Below the pieces are notes generated by a model that was not told where the DNA came from, did no database searches, and worked only from the letters and a program-made list of their open reading frames with translations. The position numbers were made by a program, and so were the translations under genes. 48,467 nt of DNA from Bryobacterales bacterium (GTDB taxonomy: Bacteria > Acidobacteriota > Terriglobia > Bryobacterales > Bryobacteraceae), in the NCBI GenBank assembly GCA_020851655.1, contig JADZCI010000223.1:1-48467 (forward strand), written 5' to 3'. Numbering within the stretch: position 1 is the first letter of the stretch; each line of letters begins with the position of its first letter. Below, one piece after another: positions 9,001 through 17,451 of this stretch.

Positions 9001-10662
9001 CTATTTCTTCTTGCCGGCCTTGCCGCCCAAGAACCGGTTTAGATAGTTGATCCCCGTCTCGATCGCCAGCGACTTGATTTCCGGTCTCACGACAGGGCTG
9101 GCCGCATTGCCGGTAATGACGACGGGAACCCGCGCTTCTTCCGAGGCGCTCTTCCCCAACAGTTGCGAGATGCTTCCCGTCACAAAGGCGTCCAGCTTGA
9201 AATTCAACACCTGCGCGGCGTTCACCGTGCCGTTGCCGCGAATCCGCGCGGTCGATGAATCGAGAGCGATGTTGCTCAACGTGACAGTCTGTTTGGCCAG
9301 CGCAAACTGCGTCTTCAGGGTGGCAAAGTCGGTTTGATTGCCGCCGCCGGAAGCCGCGGCTTTGGGATTGTCGATGGCGCTCTTGATGGCGGCAAGCACG
9401 TCCATGCCCTCGATGTGGCCCTTGCTGAGTTCCAGCGAACCGTCTCCTTGCAGGCTGGCGGCCACCGCTTCCGGCCCGTTGCCCGAGAACTTGAGCGCGT
9501 AGCGGGGCACGGTCAGGGTTCCGGTTGCCTTCATGCTCCTGGGCGCAAAGACCTGTTGGAATTGCCGGATGTCCACACCGGAAATCGAACCCGCCGACGA
9601 GCCCTCCATCAAAGTGCCCGCCGCGGCAAAGTCAACTTTGGCCTTCAGCTTTCCCGGTCCGAACTGAATCTCGGCATCCGGCAACTGGAGCGCATACGAA
9701 GGCGTCTCGAGCAGGTGGCTGACGGCAATCTGGCCCCTGGTCTTGCCGGCGAGCAGCATGGTGTGTTTGGCGTCCGGCCCGATGGAAACCTTGTCCAGGG
9801 TGAGTTCCAGCGGACCGGTCAGGCGGCCGTAAATGTCGCCCTTCAGGTCCATTGCAACATTGACGATCGAGTCGGGCCCCGGCGCCCGGAGCAGCGTGCC
9901 GAACTGCTTGATGAAAGGTGCGGGCAGCTCCGCCAGGGCAATCCTGAGCGTGGCCTTGCCGGCCGTGGGAATCGAGTTCTCCGACATCGGGCCGGCCGTG
10001 CCGTCAAAAGTGATTTGCGATACCTTTCCGCCATACAGGCTGGCGTCCAGCTTGCTCTGGACGGGCTTGCCAGGTGCGAAACCGGTCAGCGCGTAATTGA
10101 GGTTCTTCAGCAGGACGACCTTGCCACCGCCGGCTTCGGCGATTCCCACCAGGTTCACCTCGCCGTTTGTGATCTGGAACTCGTCGATGGAAATTCTGCC
10201 CGGACTTTCGGCGCTTTGCGCTTCCTTCGGCGCGGGCGATTCCTTACCCAGGTTCTTGACCAGCGCCTCGACGTTGGTGGCGCCCGCCGAATTGCGTTCC
10301 ACTGTGATCACCGGATGCACGATCGCCACGCGCTGGATATCCGGGTTGCCCGAAATGATCGACCGGATGTCGGCCTTGGCTTGCAGTTCGTCCGCTTCGA
10401 GCAGGGACGGAGATTGAAACCCCTTCGGGTTCCCGAGAACGACTTTCTTCAGAGTAATGGCCGGTTGAAGCTTCATGAACTGGCCAAAGTCGACGGTGAT
10501 TTCTCCCACGTTGACCGGCACGCCGGCCACGGCGCCGAGGCGCGTCAGCAGTTTCTGTTTGGCCGAATCCGATAGCAGGGCCTTCACCGCGAGCCACGAC
10601 CCCAACATCAGCACGAGGAACACGGCGAGGATAACCACGACGATTTTTACGGGGCGCGACAT
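9001..10662 (-). CDS. AsmA-family envelope protein
   Basis: This 553-residue protein has one N-terminal membrane segment (VKIVVVILAVFLVLMLGSW, about 5-23) followed by a long periplasmic region. The start of that region, GVPVNVGEITVDFGQ, and the C-terminal AsmA_2-like half with repeated beta-strands are typical of AsmA/TamB-like proteins. In proteobacteria these proteins affect outer-membrane assembly and phospholipid movement. The C-terminus is lysine-rich (GGKAGKKK). The ATG at 10662 was chosen over an upstream ATG at 10734 because the membrane segment follows it directly. A TATCCT box also lies seven bases upstream, at 10675-10670. Confidence 0.85.
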   Translation of the reverse strand: MSRPVKIVVVILAVFLVLMLGSWLAVKALLSDSAKQKLLTRLGAVAGVPVNVGEITVDFGQFMKLQPAITLKKVVLGNPKGFQSPSLLEADELQAKADIRSIISGNPDIQRVAIVHPVITVERNSAGATNVEALVKNLGKESPAPKEAQSAESPGRISIDEFQITNGEVNLVGIAEAGGGKVVLLKNLNYALTGFAPGKPVQSKLDASLYGGKVSQITFDGTAGPMSENSIPTAGKATLRIALAELPAPFIKQFGTLLRAPGPDSIVNVAMDLKGDIYGRLTGPLELTLDKVSIGPDAKHTMLLAGKTRGQIAVSHLLETPSYALQLPDAEIQFGPGKLKAKVDFAAAGTLMEGSSAGSISGVDIRQFQQVFAPRSMKATGTLTVPRYALKFSGNGPEAVAASLQGDGSLELSKGHIEGMDVLAAIKSAIDNPKAAASGGGNQTDFATLKTQFALAKQTVTLSNIALDSSTARIRGNGTVNAAQVLNFKLDAFVTGSISQLLGKSASEEARVPVVITGNAASPVVRPEIKSLAIETGINYLNRFLGGKAGKKK

Positions 10663-10669
10663 AGCCGAC

Positions 10670-10713
10670 AGGATACACCGTCCCATCTCAGGCCGGGTGA
10701 ACGGTGCTATGAT
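10670..10713. promoter_or_regulatory. divergent -10 boxes for the AsmA-like and membrane-protein genes
   Basis: On the minus strand TATCCT (10675-10670) ends seven bases before the ATG at 10662. On the plus strand TATGAT (10708-10713) ends seven bases before the ATG at 10721. The equal spacing on both sides, with no Shine-Dalgarno on either, supports leaderless starts. Confidence 0.5.
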
Positions 10714-10720
10714 TTCCGCC

Positions 10721-11383
10721 ATGTCTTTGGGCAACCTGGCGCTGATTTTCCTGGCCGTCCTGGTCCTGGTGTCGATCCCACTGGCGATGCTGGCGAGCCA
10801 AAGCTACTATTGCGAACTGCCTTTCCGCCTCACCAAGCCCGTGCTGGCGCTCGAGTTGGCCCAGACCAAGGCCCAGGTGGACGCATTGCTGTGCGCGGGA
10901 ACCGCCCGGGAAGCGGCCAATCGCGCACGCCTTCGCGTTCACACCTACGCCGATATGGCGCTCGTGATTCCAGCGTATTTCCTGCTGTTTGTCATCCTGG
11001 CGCAGATGTCGTTTTCCGACCTGTCTCTGCTGGCGAAGTTCGCGATGTTTTGCGCGGCGTTTGCCGCCGCGGCCGATTATGTGGAGGACGTCGGAATTCT
11101 ATCGAGCTTGGGGGCGGCCAAGTACCTGCACTTGACCCGGCCCGCCGCGCTGGTCAAGTGGGCGGGCTTTTTTGCGATGCTGGCGGCGCTGGCGCCGTGG
11201 TGGCTGACGCGCCTGGGCTGGCTGGACAAGGCCGGCGGCGCGGCGTTGGCCGTCAGCGGCCTCTGGGGACTGTGGGCGGCGGTGGCGGCCAACGAGCGGC
11301 AGATCGAACTGGCGTCCTACCCGCTGGGAGTGGCGCTGGCGGCCGTCGCGTGGCATTGCTGGCGGCGCCGCGCCACCTCGTAG
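10721..11383 (+). CDS. polytopic membrane protein of unknown function
   Basis: This 220-residue protein has about five or six hydrophobic segments: 5-25, 78-98, 103-122, 143-163, 175-190 and possibly 197-212. A soluble loop near 30-75 is rich in Ala, Gln and Arg. I do not recognise a family motif. The start is set by a TATGAT box seven bases upstream and by the hydrophobic segment beginning at residue 5. The stop codon directly abuts the stop of the convergent DUF1080 gene, with no bases between, so no room exists for a conventional terminator. Confidence 0.75.
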   Translation: MSLGNLALIFLAVLVLVSIPLAMLASQSYYCELPFRLTKPVLALELAQTKAQVDALLCAGTAREAANRARLRVHTYADMALVIPAYFLLFVILAQMSFSDLSLLAKFAMFCAAFAAAADYVEDVGILSSLGAAKYLHLTRPAALVKWAGFFAMLAALAPWWLTRLGWLDKAGGAALAVSGLWGLWAAVAANERQIELASYPLGVALAAVAWHCWRRRATS

Positions 11384-11983
11384 CTACTTCAGTTCCTTGA
11401 TCCGGATATTGCGGAAAGAGACTTCCATCGGCGGGCCGCGGTGCAACTGGAACGCGATGACGCCTTCCAGCTTGGCTGAATCGTGCATATCGGCCGTGAG
11501 CAAGCCGTTGATCTTGATTTGAATGTGATCGCCGTCGGCGACGATCTCGACTTCATTCCAATCGCCGCGCTTGACCACCGTCTCGGCCTTGCCCTTCCAG
11601 CCGTTCACCATAATCCCGCGTGGACCGCGTTCCTCATAAACGCCACCCCACCAATTGTCTTCCGCCATATCGGCCTGGTAGCCCTTGACGACGAAACCGG
11701 GCAGTTCCTCGCTGCGGAACTGGATGCCGCTGTTGTGGTTCCGCAGCTTGACGTCGGCCTTCAGGACGAAGTTGGCAAAGTGTTTCTTCCGGTAAATCAG
11801 AAATTGGTTGGTGTCGATCTTCACCCCTTCGGTGGAGCCGGCTATGGCGCCGTCCTTGACGCTCCAAAGGCGCGTGTCCCCGGCCCAGCCGTCCAGCGTC
11901 TTGCCGTCAAACAACGATTGGAATCCGGGTTCCGCACCGGCCAGCGCGGACAATGATATTGCCAGGCCCACAAGGAATCTCAT
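11384..11983 (-). CDS. secreted DUF1080 (3-keto-disaccharide hydrolase-like) protein
   Basis: This 199-residue protein has a short signal peptide (MRFLVGLAISLSALAGA) and one DUF1080 domain, a concanavalin-like jelly roll. The family opening FQSLFDGKTLDGW is clear, then HNSGIQFRSEE and the closing SFRNIRIKELK. Some DUF1080 members cleave 3-keto-glycosides; activity here is inferred only. The ATG at 11983 begins the signal peptide and lies six bases after a TATGAT box. The intergenic region to the divergent FAH-family gene is 18 bp. Two more DUF1080 proteins occur in this window. Confidence 0.88.
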   Translation of the reverse strand: MRFLVGLAISLSALAGAEPGFQSLFDGKTLDGWAGDTRLWSVKDGAIAGSTEGVKIDTNQFLIYRKKHFANFVLKADVKLRNHNSGIQFRSEELPGFVVKGYQADMAEDNWWGGVYEERGPRGIMVNGWKGKAETVVKRGDWNEVEIVADGDHIQIKINGLLTADMHDSAKLEGVIAFQLHRGPPMEVSFRNIRIKELK

Positions 11984-11987
11984 GGGT

Positions 11988-11996
11988 CTATCATAG
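11988..11996. promoter_or_regulatory. palindromic shared -10 element of a divergent leaderless pair
   Basis: The nine bases CTATCATAG hold TATCAT on the plus strand (11989-11994), seven bases before the ATG at 12002. They also hold TATGAT on the minus strand (11995-11990), six bases before the ATG at 11983. The whole intergenic region is 18 bp. Confidence 0.6.
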
Positions 11997-12001
11997 TCCC
12001 C

Positions 12002-12826
12002 ATGAATGCCACGCGAAGAGATGTGTTGATGGGCGCCTCCATGATGGGCGCTTTCCAGCGAGGGGGCGTAACCCGGTACGTCCGCTACAAGAAGGGCGAC
12101 ACGACCAGCTATGGCGTGCTGGAAGGCGATGTGATTCGTCCCGTTCAGGGGTACCTGTTTGGCGAGCACCGCACGGCTTCGGAGAAAGTCAGTCTCTCCA
12201 GCGTCAAGCTGCTGTATCCGGTTCAGCCGCCCAAGGTGCTGGCGGTGGGCCGCAACTACCGCAGCCATCTCGGTTCAGCGCCTCCGCCTCCGCGTCCGGA
12301 GATCTTCTACAAGCCGACTACCTGTTTGCAGAATCCGGAGGATGCCATCGTCATTCCCAAGGACGCCAGAAACGTGCACTATGAAGGCGAACTGGTGGTT
12401 GTGATGGGCAAGCGGGCGCAGAACATCTCAAAGGAAGAGGCGGCGGGCGCCATCTTCGGAGTGACTTGCGGCAACGACGTCAGCGAACGCGACTGGCAGG
12501 GAGGACCGAACCAGGACATGCAGTGGTGGCGGGCCAAAGGCGCCGATACGTTCGGCCCGCTGGGTCCCTGCATCGCGCGCGGCCTCAACTACTCCAACGT
12601 CCTGCTGACCACGCGCCTGAACGGTGAAGTCAAGCAAAAGCAGTCGACCTCCGACCTGCTCTTTGACTGCCCCACGGTGGTCAGCTTTATCAGCCGCTAC
12701 GTGACGCTCGAACCCGGCGACGTGATCTATACCGGAACCCCGGGCAACACGTCACCGATGAAGGCGGGCGACATCGTCGAGGTCGAAATCGAGGGCATCG
12801 GCGTGCTGCGGAACAAGCTCGCCTGA
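12002..12826 (+). CDS. fumarylacetoacetate hydrolase-family protein with a Tat-like leader
   Basis: This 274-residue protein belongs to the FAH superfamily, which hydrolyses, decarboxylates or isomerises 2-oxo acids such as acylpyruvates and homoprotocatechuate intermediates. The catalytic-domain start VLAVGRNYRSH is present, with acidic metal ligands in HYEGELVVV and GNDVSERDWQ and the family end YTGTPGNTSPMKAGD. The N-terminus TRRDVLMGASMMGAF resembles a twin-arginine leader, which is odd for a normally cytosolic enzyme. The ATG lies seven bases after a TATCAT box. The substrate is not evident. Confidence 0.88.
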   Translation: MNATRRDVLMGASMMGAFQRGGVTRYVRYKKGDTTSYGVLEGDVIRPVQGYLFGEHRTASEKVSLSSVKLLYPVQPPKVLAVGRNYRSHLGSAPPPPRPEIFYKPTTCLQNPEDAIVIPKDARNVHYEGELVVVMGKRAQNISKEEAAGAIFGVTCGNDVSERDWQGGPNQDMQWWRAKGADTFGPLGPCIARGLNYSNVLLTTRLNGEVKQKQSTSDLLFDCPTVVSFISRYVTLEPGDVIYTGTPGNTSPMKAGDIVEVEIEGIGVLRNKLA

Positions 12827-12840
12827 TACGGCGTCGTGAG

Positions 12841-14214
12841 CTATTCGGGCAGCGGGCGGTCCTTGGTTTCCGGCGCAAACGGCAGAGCCGCCAGGCCGAC
12901 GACGAACACCAGGCACATGGTGACGCCCGCGAAACGCATCGGCTCCGCCTCGTGGGCGTACACGCGGCTGGTAAGCAAGCCGAGAGTCAGCGGACCCAGC
13001 GCGGCGACAAACCGGCCCACGTTGTAGCAGAACGAGGTGCCGGTGCTGCGCAAGCGGGTGGGGAACAACTCGGGGAAGTAGATGGCATAGCCGCCGAACA
13101 GCGCAATCTGGCAGAAGCCCATGATCGGGATCATCCAGAAGATGTCGCTGAAGTCGTTCAGTTTCCAGAATGTGAAGGCCGTGGTGACCATCGCCGCGAC
13201 GAAGGAGATGGCAAACGCCTTGCGCCGGCCCATGATCGCGGTGACGTAGGTGAAAGCGTAAGCGCCCCAGAAGGCGCCGAAGTTCTGCAGCAGCGAGGTG
13301 ATGCCAGTCCAGGTGGTCTTCTTGCCGGCGATGATGTTCGGCGCCAGACCCTGCGCCTTGAAGGTCTTGTCCAGGACGCTGCCCAGCAGGTCGAAGCTGA
13401 AGAAGCCGATGCCCCAGAGCCCGACGACGCCGGCAAAGGCCAGCAACATGCCGACCGTGGCGTTGCGGCGCCAGCGCGGGTCGGTGAACAGTTCCGACAT
13501 GGAGCCCATGTGCTCCTTGTGCTCGCGCGCCTTGGTCCATTGTTCCGGCTCTTTGAGCTTGCGGAACACGACGATGGCCAGCAAGGCGGGCAAGGCGCCG
13601 ACGAGGAACATGTAGCGCCACGCGCTGCCGATGGCGCCGGATTCTTCCAGCGTCCCCAGGCCGATGCCGATGAGAGCCGCCATCATGTTTCCGATCGCGC
13701 TCAAGGCTTGCAGCAGGCCGAGCGCAAACGGCCGCGCCCGGTCCGGCATCACTTCGGCGACAAGCGCGACGCCGACGGCAAACTGGCCGCCCACGCCGAG
13801 TCCGGTCAGCAGGCGGTAGAAGGAGAAGTCCCAGACGCTGGTGGAAAGAACGCTCAAACCGGTGAAAAGCGAGTAGGTCAGGATGGTGAGGATCATGGTC
13901 TTGACACGGCCGATGCGGTCACCCAGAATCCCGAACAGAACGCCGCCGGAAGCCCAGCCGATCATGAAGATCATGGTTGAGTAGCCGGAGTACTCGGCTA
14001 CCGCGGGCGCCATGGAGGCGTCGCCCGGGCTGGCGTGAAGCAATTCCATGATCGCGGGCCGGCGCGCCAGGTTGAACAACTGCTGGTCCATCGTGTCGAA
14101 CAGCCAGCCCATCGAGGCCACCAGGAATACGAACCAGTGATACCGGGTGAGCTCCTTGTACCACTTGTATCCGGCGGGGGCGGGCGCCGCCTTGGCGGGG
14201 CTGTCGAATTGCAT
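12841..14214 (-). CDS. MFS transporter, aromatic acid / sugar acid proton symporter type
   Basis: This 457-residue protein has twelve predicted membrane segments. The signature loop between segments 2 and 3 reads GILGDRIGRVK, and the matching central loop near MGRRKAFA separates the two halves. The GVGGQFAVGVALVAE and FPELFPTRLRSTG motifs are typical of the sugar-porter and metabolite:H+ symporter branch (NanT, ShiA, benzoate-type). The substrate cannot be decided. It lies beside an FAH-family gene and two glycoside-related DUF1080 genes, so a carboxylate or sugar acid is plausible. The ATG at 14214 (MQFDSPAK) is preferred over 14286, which would overlap the divergent gene. Confidence 0.88.
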   Translation of the reverse strand: MQFDSPAKAAPAPAGYKWYKELTRYHWFVFLVASMGWLFDTMDQQLFNLARRPAIMELLHASPGDASMAPAVAEYSGYSTMIFMIGWASGGVLFGILGDRIGRVKTMILTILTYSLFTGLSVLSTSVWDFSFYRLLTGLGVGGQFAVGVALVAEVMPDRARPFALGLLQALSAIGNMMAALIGIGLGTLEESGAIGSAWRYMFLVGALPALLAIVVFRKLKEPEQWTKAREHKEHMGSMSELFTDPRWRRNATVGMLLAFAGVVGLWGIGFFSFDLLGSVLDKTFKAQGLAPNIIAGKKTTWTGITSLLQNFGAFWGAYAFTYVTAIMGRRKAFAISFVAAMVTTAFTFWKLNDFSDIFWMIPIMGFCQIALFGGYAIYFPELFPTRLRSTGTSFCYNVGRFVAALGPLTLGLLTSRVYAHEAEPMRFAGVTMCLVFVVGLAALPFAPETKDRPLPE

Positions 14215-14271
14215 GACCACCCATTGTGCCACAGGGAGTTTGATGTGATGTAATCGGTGGCGGGTAATTCC

Positions 14272-15753
14272 ATGGCAACCTCTCAAATGACGCGGCGCAC
14301 TTTTACTTCACTGGTGGCCGGCTCCGCCGTGGCCGCCGGCGAATGGGTTGATTTGTTCGATGGAAAGTCTCTTGACGGCTGGCGCGCCGCCGAGAACCCG
14401 GGGTCGTGGAAAGTGGCGGACGGCTCGTTGTACGCCGGCGGCCCCCGCTCACACTTGTTTTACACGGGCGGCGCCGGGAAAGGCGGGTTCAAGAACTTCG
14501 AACTCGAGGTCGAAGCCAAAGCCGCGCCGCTGGCCAACTCCGGAGTCTACTTTCACTCGGCGTACCAGGAAAAGGGCTGGCCGGACCAAGGCTTCGAGAT
14601 CCAGATCAACAACACCGCCACCGGCGAAGGCGGCTACCGGGAGAGGAAGAAGACGGGTTCGCTGTACGCCATCCGGAACGTGTACAAGCAGATGGTGGGC
14701 GACAACGAGTGGTTTACGCTGGCGGCGGCGGTCCGCGGCAACAACATCCAGGTGCGGCTCAACGGCACGCTGATTGTGGACTACGTGGAGCCGGCCACGC
14801 CGTTCGTGCCGCGCAACAGCAGCATCAAGGAGCGGCGCCTCGGCCGCGGGACGTTCGCATTGCAGTGTCACGACGCGGGCTCAAAGGCCTGGTTCCGCCG
14901 CGTGCGCGTGCGCCCGCTCGCCGACGGCATCGCGGCTGTGGGCGAAGCGCCCGCCACCGACGATACCTACCGCGACATCATGCAATTCGGCGCGGACAAC
15001 ATCCCGATGGTGGACTTTCACGTTCATCTCAAAGGCGGGCTGACGCTGGAGCAGGCGCTCGCCAGGTCGCGGCGCGACGGGATTCAGTATGGCATCGCCA
15101 TCAACGTCGGCATGGGATTTCCGGTGCAGGATGACGCGGGCCTGGCGTCGTTCATCCACTCGATGAAAGGGCAGCCCGCCTTTGTGGCCATGCAGGCCGA
15201 GGGCCGGGAATGGGTGGAGATGGTATCGCGCAAGACGGCGGCGCAGTTCGACTACATTTTTACGGACTCGATGACATGGACCGACCGCCGCGGCAAGCGC
15301 ATGCGGACGTGGTTGCCCGGCGAAGTCGGCGAGGTCGCCAACCCGCAAGAGTTTGTTGACACGCTGGTGGAGCGGGCCGTGGGCATCCTGGAGCGCGAAC
15401 CGGTGGACATCTACGTGAATCCCACCTACCTGCCCGATGTCCTGTCGAAGGATTACGACCGGCTGTGGACCGAAGAGCGCATGAAGAAGGTGGCGGCGGC
15501 CGCGGCGCGCAACAACGTGGCCGTTGAACTGAACGACCGCTATAAGATTCCCAGCCCGGCGTTCGTGCGCGTCTTCAAAGACGCCGGGTGCAAGTTCGCG
15601 TTCGGAACCAACAACACCGGCCCAGCCGACCTGGGGCGCAGCGAGTACGGGCTCAGGATGATCAAGGAGTGCGGGCTGCGCTGGCAGGACTTCTGGGTCC
15701 CCGGCCTCACCGGCAAAGCGATTGACCGCAAGGGTTCCATCCTGAAGCTGTAA
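14272..15753 (+). CDS. DUF1080 domain fused to a PHP-like metal hydrolase domain
   Basis: This 493-residue protein opens with a Tat-like leader (MTRRTFTSLVAGSAVAAG). A DUF1080 jelly roll follows at about 23-215, beginning EWVDLFDGKSLDGW and ending WFRRVRVRPL. A second domain at about 240-493 resembles PHP or amidohydrolase barrels: MVDFHVHLKGG with His250 and His252, AEGREWVEM, VELNDRYKIPS and the late FAFGTNNTGPADLG. The last motif sits where PHP proteins carry their GTDxH box, but the His is not obvious. The fusion suggests the two activities act on one glycoside-type substrate outside the cytoplasm. A GTG at 14257 is a possible alternative start. Confidence 0.82.
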   Translation: MATSQMTRRTFTSLVAGSAVAAGEWVDLFDGKSLDGWRAAENPGSWKVADGSLYAGGPRSHLFYTGGAGKGGFKNFELEVEAKAAPLANSGVYFHSAYQEKGWPDQGFEIQINNTATGEGGYRERKKTGSLYAIRNVYKQMVGDNEWFTLAAAVRGNNIQVRLNGTLIVDYVEPATPFVPRNSSIKERRLGRGTFALQCHDAGSKAWFRRVRVRPLADGIAAVGEAPATDDTYRDIMQFGADNIPMVDFHVHLKGGLTLEQALARSRRDGIQYGIAINVGMGFPVQDDAGLASFIHSMKGQPAFVAMQAEGREWVEMVSRKTAAQFDYIFTDSMTWTDRRGKRMRTWLPGEVGEVANPQEFVDTLVERAVGILEREPVDIYVNPTYLPDVLSKDYDRLWTEERMKKVAAAAARNNVAVELNDRYKIPSPAFVRVFKDAGCKFAFGTNNTGPADLGRSEYGLRMIKECGLRWQDFWVPGLTGKAIDRKGSILKL

Positions 15754-15790
15754 CGGTTTGGAGGCGGCTGGAAGCGCGCCTTTGCGGCAG

Positions 15791-15796
15791 TACCAT
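15791..15796 (+). promoter_or_regulatory. -10 box (TACCAT) six bases before a GTG start
   Basis: TACCAT is separated from the GTG at 15803 by six bases and no Shine-Dalgarno fits between. A leaderless start is inferred. Confidence 0.4.
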
Positions 15797-15802
15797 TGGG
15801 GT

Positions 15803-16663
15803 GTGCCGCGACAAATTCTCGTCCTCACCCTGGCCGCCGCGGCGTGCGCAGCGGCCCAAAGCAGCCCGCCTCCCTCGGCGCGTGAGATCATCGGCCGCAT
15901 CAAAGCTCATGTCGGTGTCGCCTGGCGCGAGCAGACCGTCGACACCTTCAAAGCAGGCGATCCCGATACGCCCGTCACGGGCATCGCCACCACGATGATG
16001 GCTACCTTCGACGTGCTCCAGCGCGCGGCGGCGGAAGGGAAGAACCTCGTCATTACTCACGAGCCCGTGTTCTACAGCCACCTCGACAACACCGATACTT
16101 TGGAAGCCGGGAACGACGCGGTGTGGGCGGAAAAGATGAAGTTCATCGCCAGCCACAAGATGGTGGTCTGGCGATTCCACGATCACTGGCACATGCGCCA
16201 GCCCGATGGAATCATGGAGGGGGTGTTGCGGCCGCTGGACTGGGAAAAGCAATACAACCCCGCCACGCGGCTGATCACAATCCAGCCAACCACCGTCGGG
16301 GAACTGGCCGCCTATGTGCGCCGGAAGCTGAATGCCAAGGTTCTGCGCGTGGTTGGCAACCGGGACATGCGGGTGACCACGATTGCGCTTCAACCGGGCG
16401 CCGCCGGACCCACGGCTCACCGAAGCGCGCTGCAGCGGAATGAAGTCGAAGTGCTGCTGATCGGTGAAGTCCCCGAGTGGGAAACCATCGAGTACGTCAG
16501 CGACGCGGTGGCGCAGGGAAAGCGCAAAGCGCTGTTCCTCATCGGCCACATTCCCTCCGAGCAGCCCGGCATGGCCAACTGCGCCGAGTGGCTCAAAACC
16601 TTCATTACAGGCGTCCCCGTAGGGTTTGTTCCGGCCCGCGAGCCCTTCTGGACGGCTGAGTAG
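15803..16663 (+). CDS. exported NIF3-like protein
   Basis: This 286-residue protein starts with a hydrophobic leader (MPRQILVLTLAAAACAAAQ), cleavable after AAAQ. The rest resembles the NIF3 / GTP cyclohydrolase I type 2 fold: ATFDVLQRAAAEGKNLVITH followed by EPVFYSH as the first metal-binding site. The C-terminal part has LFLIGHIPSEQPGMANCAEW, where NIF3 proteins carry their second metal ligands (a His and a Glu). NIF3 proteins are normally cytosolic, so the leader is unusual. GTG was chosen because it starts the leader exactly. The frame stays open upstream to 15758, but that extension would put charged residues before the leader. Confidence 0.8.
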   Translation: MPRQILVLTLAAAACAAAQSSPPPSAREIIGRIKAHVGVAWREQTVDTFKAGDPDTPVTGIATTMMATFDVLQRAAAEGKNLVITHEPVFYSHLDNTDTLEAGNDAVWAEKMKFIASHKMVVWRFHDHWHMRQPDGIMEGVLRPLDWEKQYNPATRLITIQPTTVGELAAYVRRKLNAKVLRVVGNRDMRVTTIALQPGAAGPTAHRSALQRNEVEVLLIGEVPEWETIEYVSDAVAQGKRKALFLIGHIPSEQPGMANCAEWLKTFITGVPVGFVPAREPFWTAE

Positions 16664-16671
16664 CCCGGCGC

Positions 16672-17349
16672 CTAGCCGCGGCTGGCGCGTGTAAGGACCG
16701 GGGGAGCGTTGCGGCCGCAACAACGCTTGTACTTTTGGCCTGAACCGCAGTGGCAGAGGCTGTTGCGTGGGGTGGCGCCGGGACCGGCGGCAGGCGGTGC
16801 GGCGGGCGTTGCCGAACGAAGCCAATCGGGCGCCTGCCGGGTTATGGCTTCATACATCGTCTCGACCGGATTGAGCAGCCTGTAGCAAGTCATCCAGTCA
16901 CGCTGGGCGCGGCTATAGAGATTCTCGAAGCGGGTCTCGTAGCGCATGAGCAGCTTGAAGCTCTTCGATTCGTTGACCAGGATGTCGAAGGCTCGGGCCT
17001 GGAGTTCAAGCGGGCTGGATGCCGGGATCTCGGACTGGAGTTGGGCCATCTTGGTGTTGAGCGCCAGTTCCATGTGGCGGCGAACGCGGCGAAGACGCCA
17101 TTCGGCGTTGGCCATTTCGCGCACGGCGCGGTCAAGGGCGAAGTGGCCACCGGTGGGAAACGAGAGGAGGAGGTCAGTGAGCAGGTCTTCGTACTCGTCC
17201 GGGTCTTCGCCCATAAGGATGACGGTCTGACTGCTGAAACCGTGCACCAGGGCGTTGGCGGAAGAGCGGGCGCGGCCGGCTTCGGTCCTCGGTCCGGTCG
17301 AAAGCTGAGCATTTTCGCGATTAGCGGCGAGTTGGGCGGGGGATGCCAT
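16672..17349 (-). CDS. SEC-C motif protein with an 'NAQxSTGPRT' N-terminus
   Basis: This 225-residue protein has two recognisable ends. The N-terminus ANRENAQLSTGPRTEAGRA plus NALVHGF matches a family often repeated in acidobacterial and planctomycete genomes, of unknown role. The C-terminus CHCGSGQKYKRCCG is a SEC-C zinc motif as found in SecA and many small proteins. The middle (about 50-170) is helical and charged, and a Pro/Ala linker (180-195) joins it to the zinc motif. A GAGGTG ribosome site lies eight bases before the ATG. An upstream promoter and a strong leader hairpin are listed separately. The function is unknown. Confidence 0.85.
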   Translation of the reverse strand: MASPAQLAANRENAQLSTGPRTEAGRARSSANALVHGFSSQTVILMGEDPDEYEDLLTDLLLSFPTGGHFALDRAVREMANAEWRLRRVRRHMELALNTKMAQLQSEIPASSPLELQARAFDILVNESKSFKLLMRYETRFENLYSRAQRDWMTCYRLLNPVETMYEAITRQAPDWLRSATPAAPPAAGPGATPRNSLCHCGSGQKYKRCCGRNAPPVLTRASRG

Positions 17350-17401
17350 GCGTGGAGCACCTCGATAGATGAAGAATGGGCGGACAGGCTGCGGCTATGA
17401 A

Positions 17402-17427
17402 GGCTGGCAAAATGGCCATTGCCAGCC
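17402..17427 (-). promoter_or_regulatory. leader hairpin upstream of the SEC-C gene
   Basis: A perfect 9-bp inverted repeat, GGCTGGCAA / TTGCCAGCC, encloses an 8-base loop. It lies 53 bases upstream of the ATG at 17349. It would be inside the 5' untranslated region if transcription starts at the upstream TATACT box. Confidence 0.55.
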
Positions 17428-17451
17428 GGTTTGTCGCGCTTCCGGTTATCG

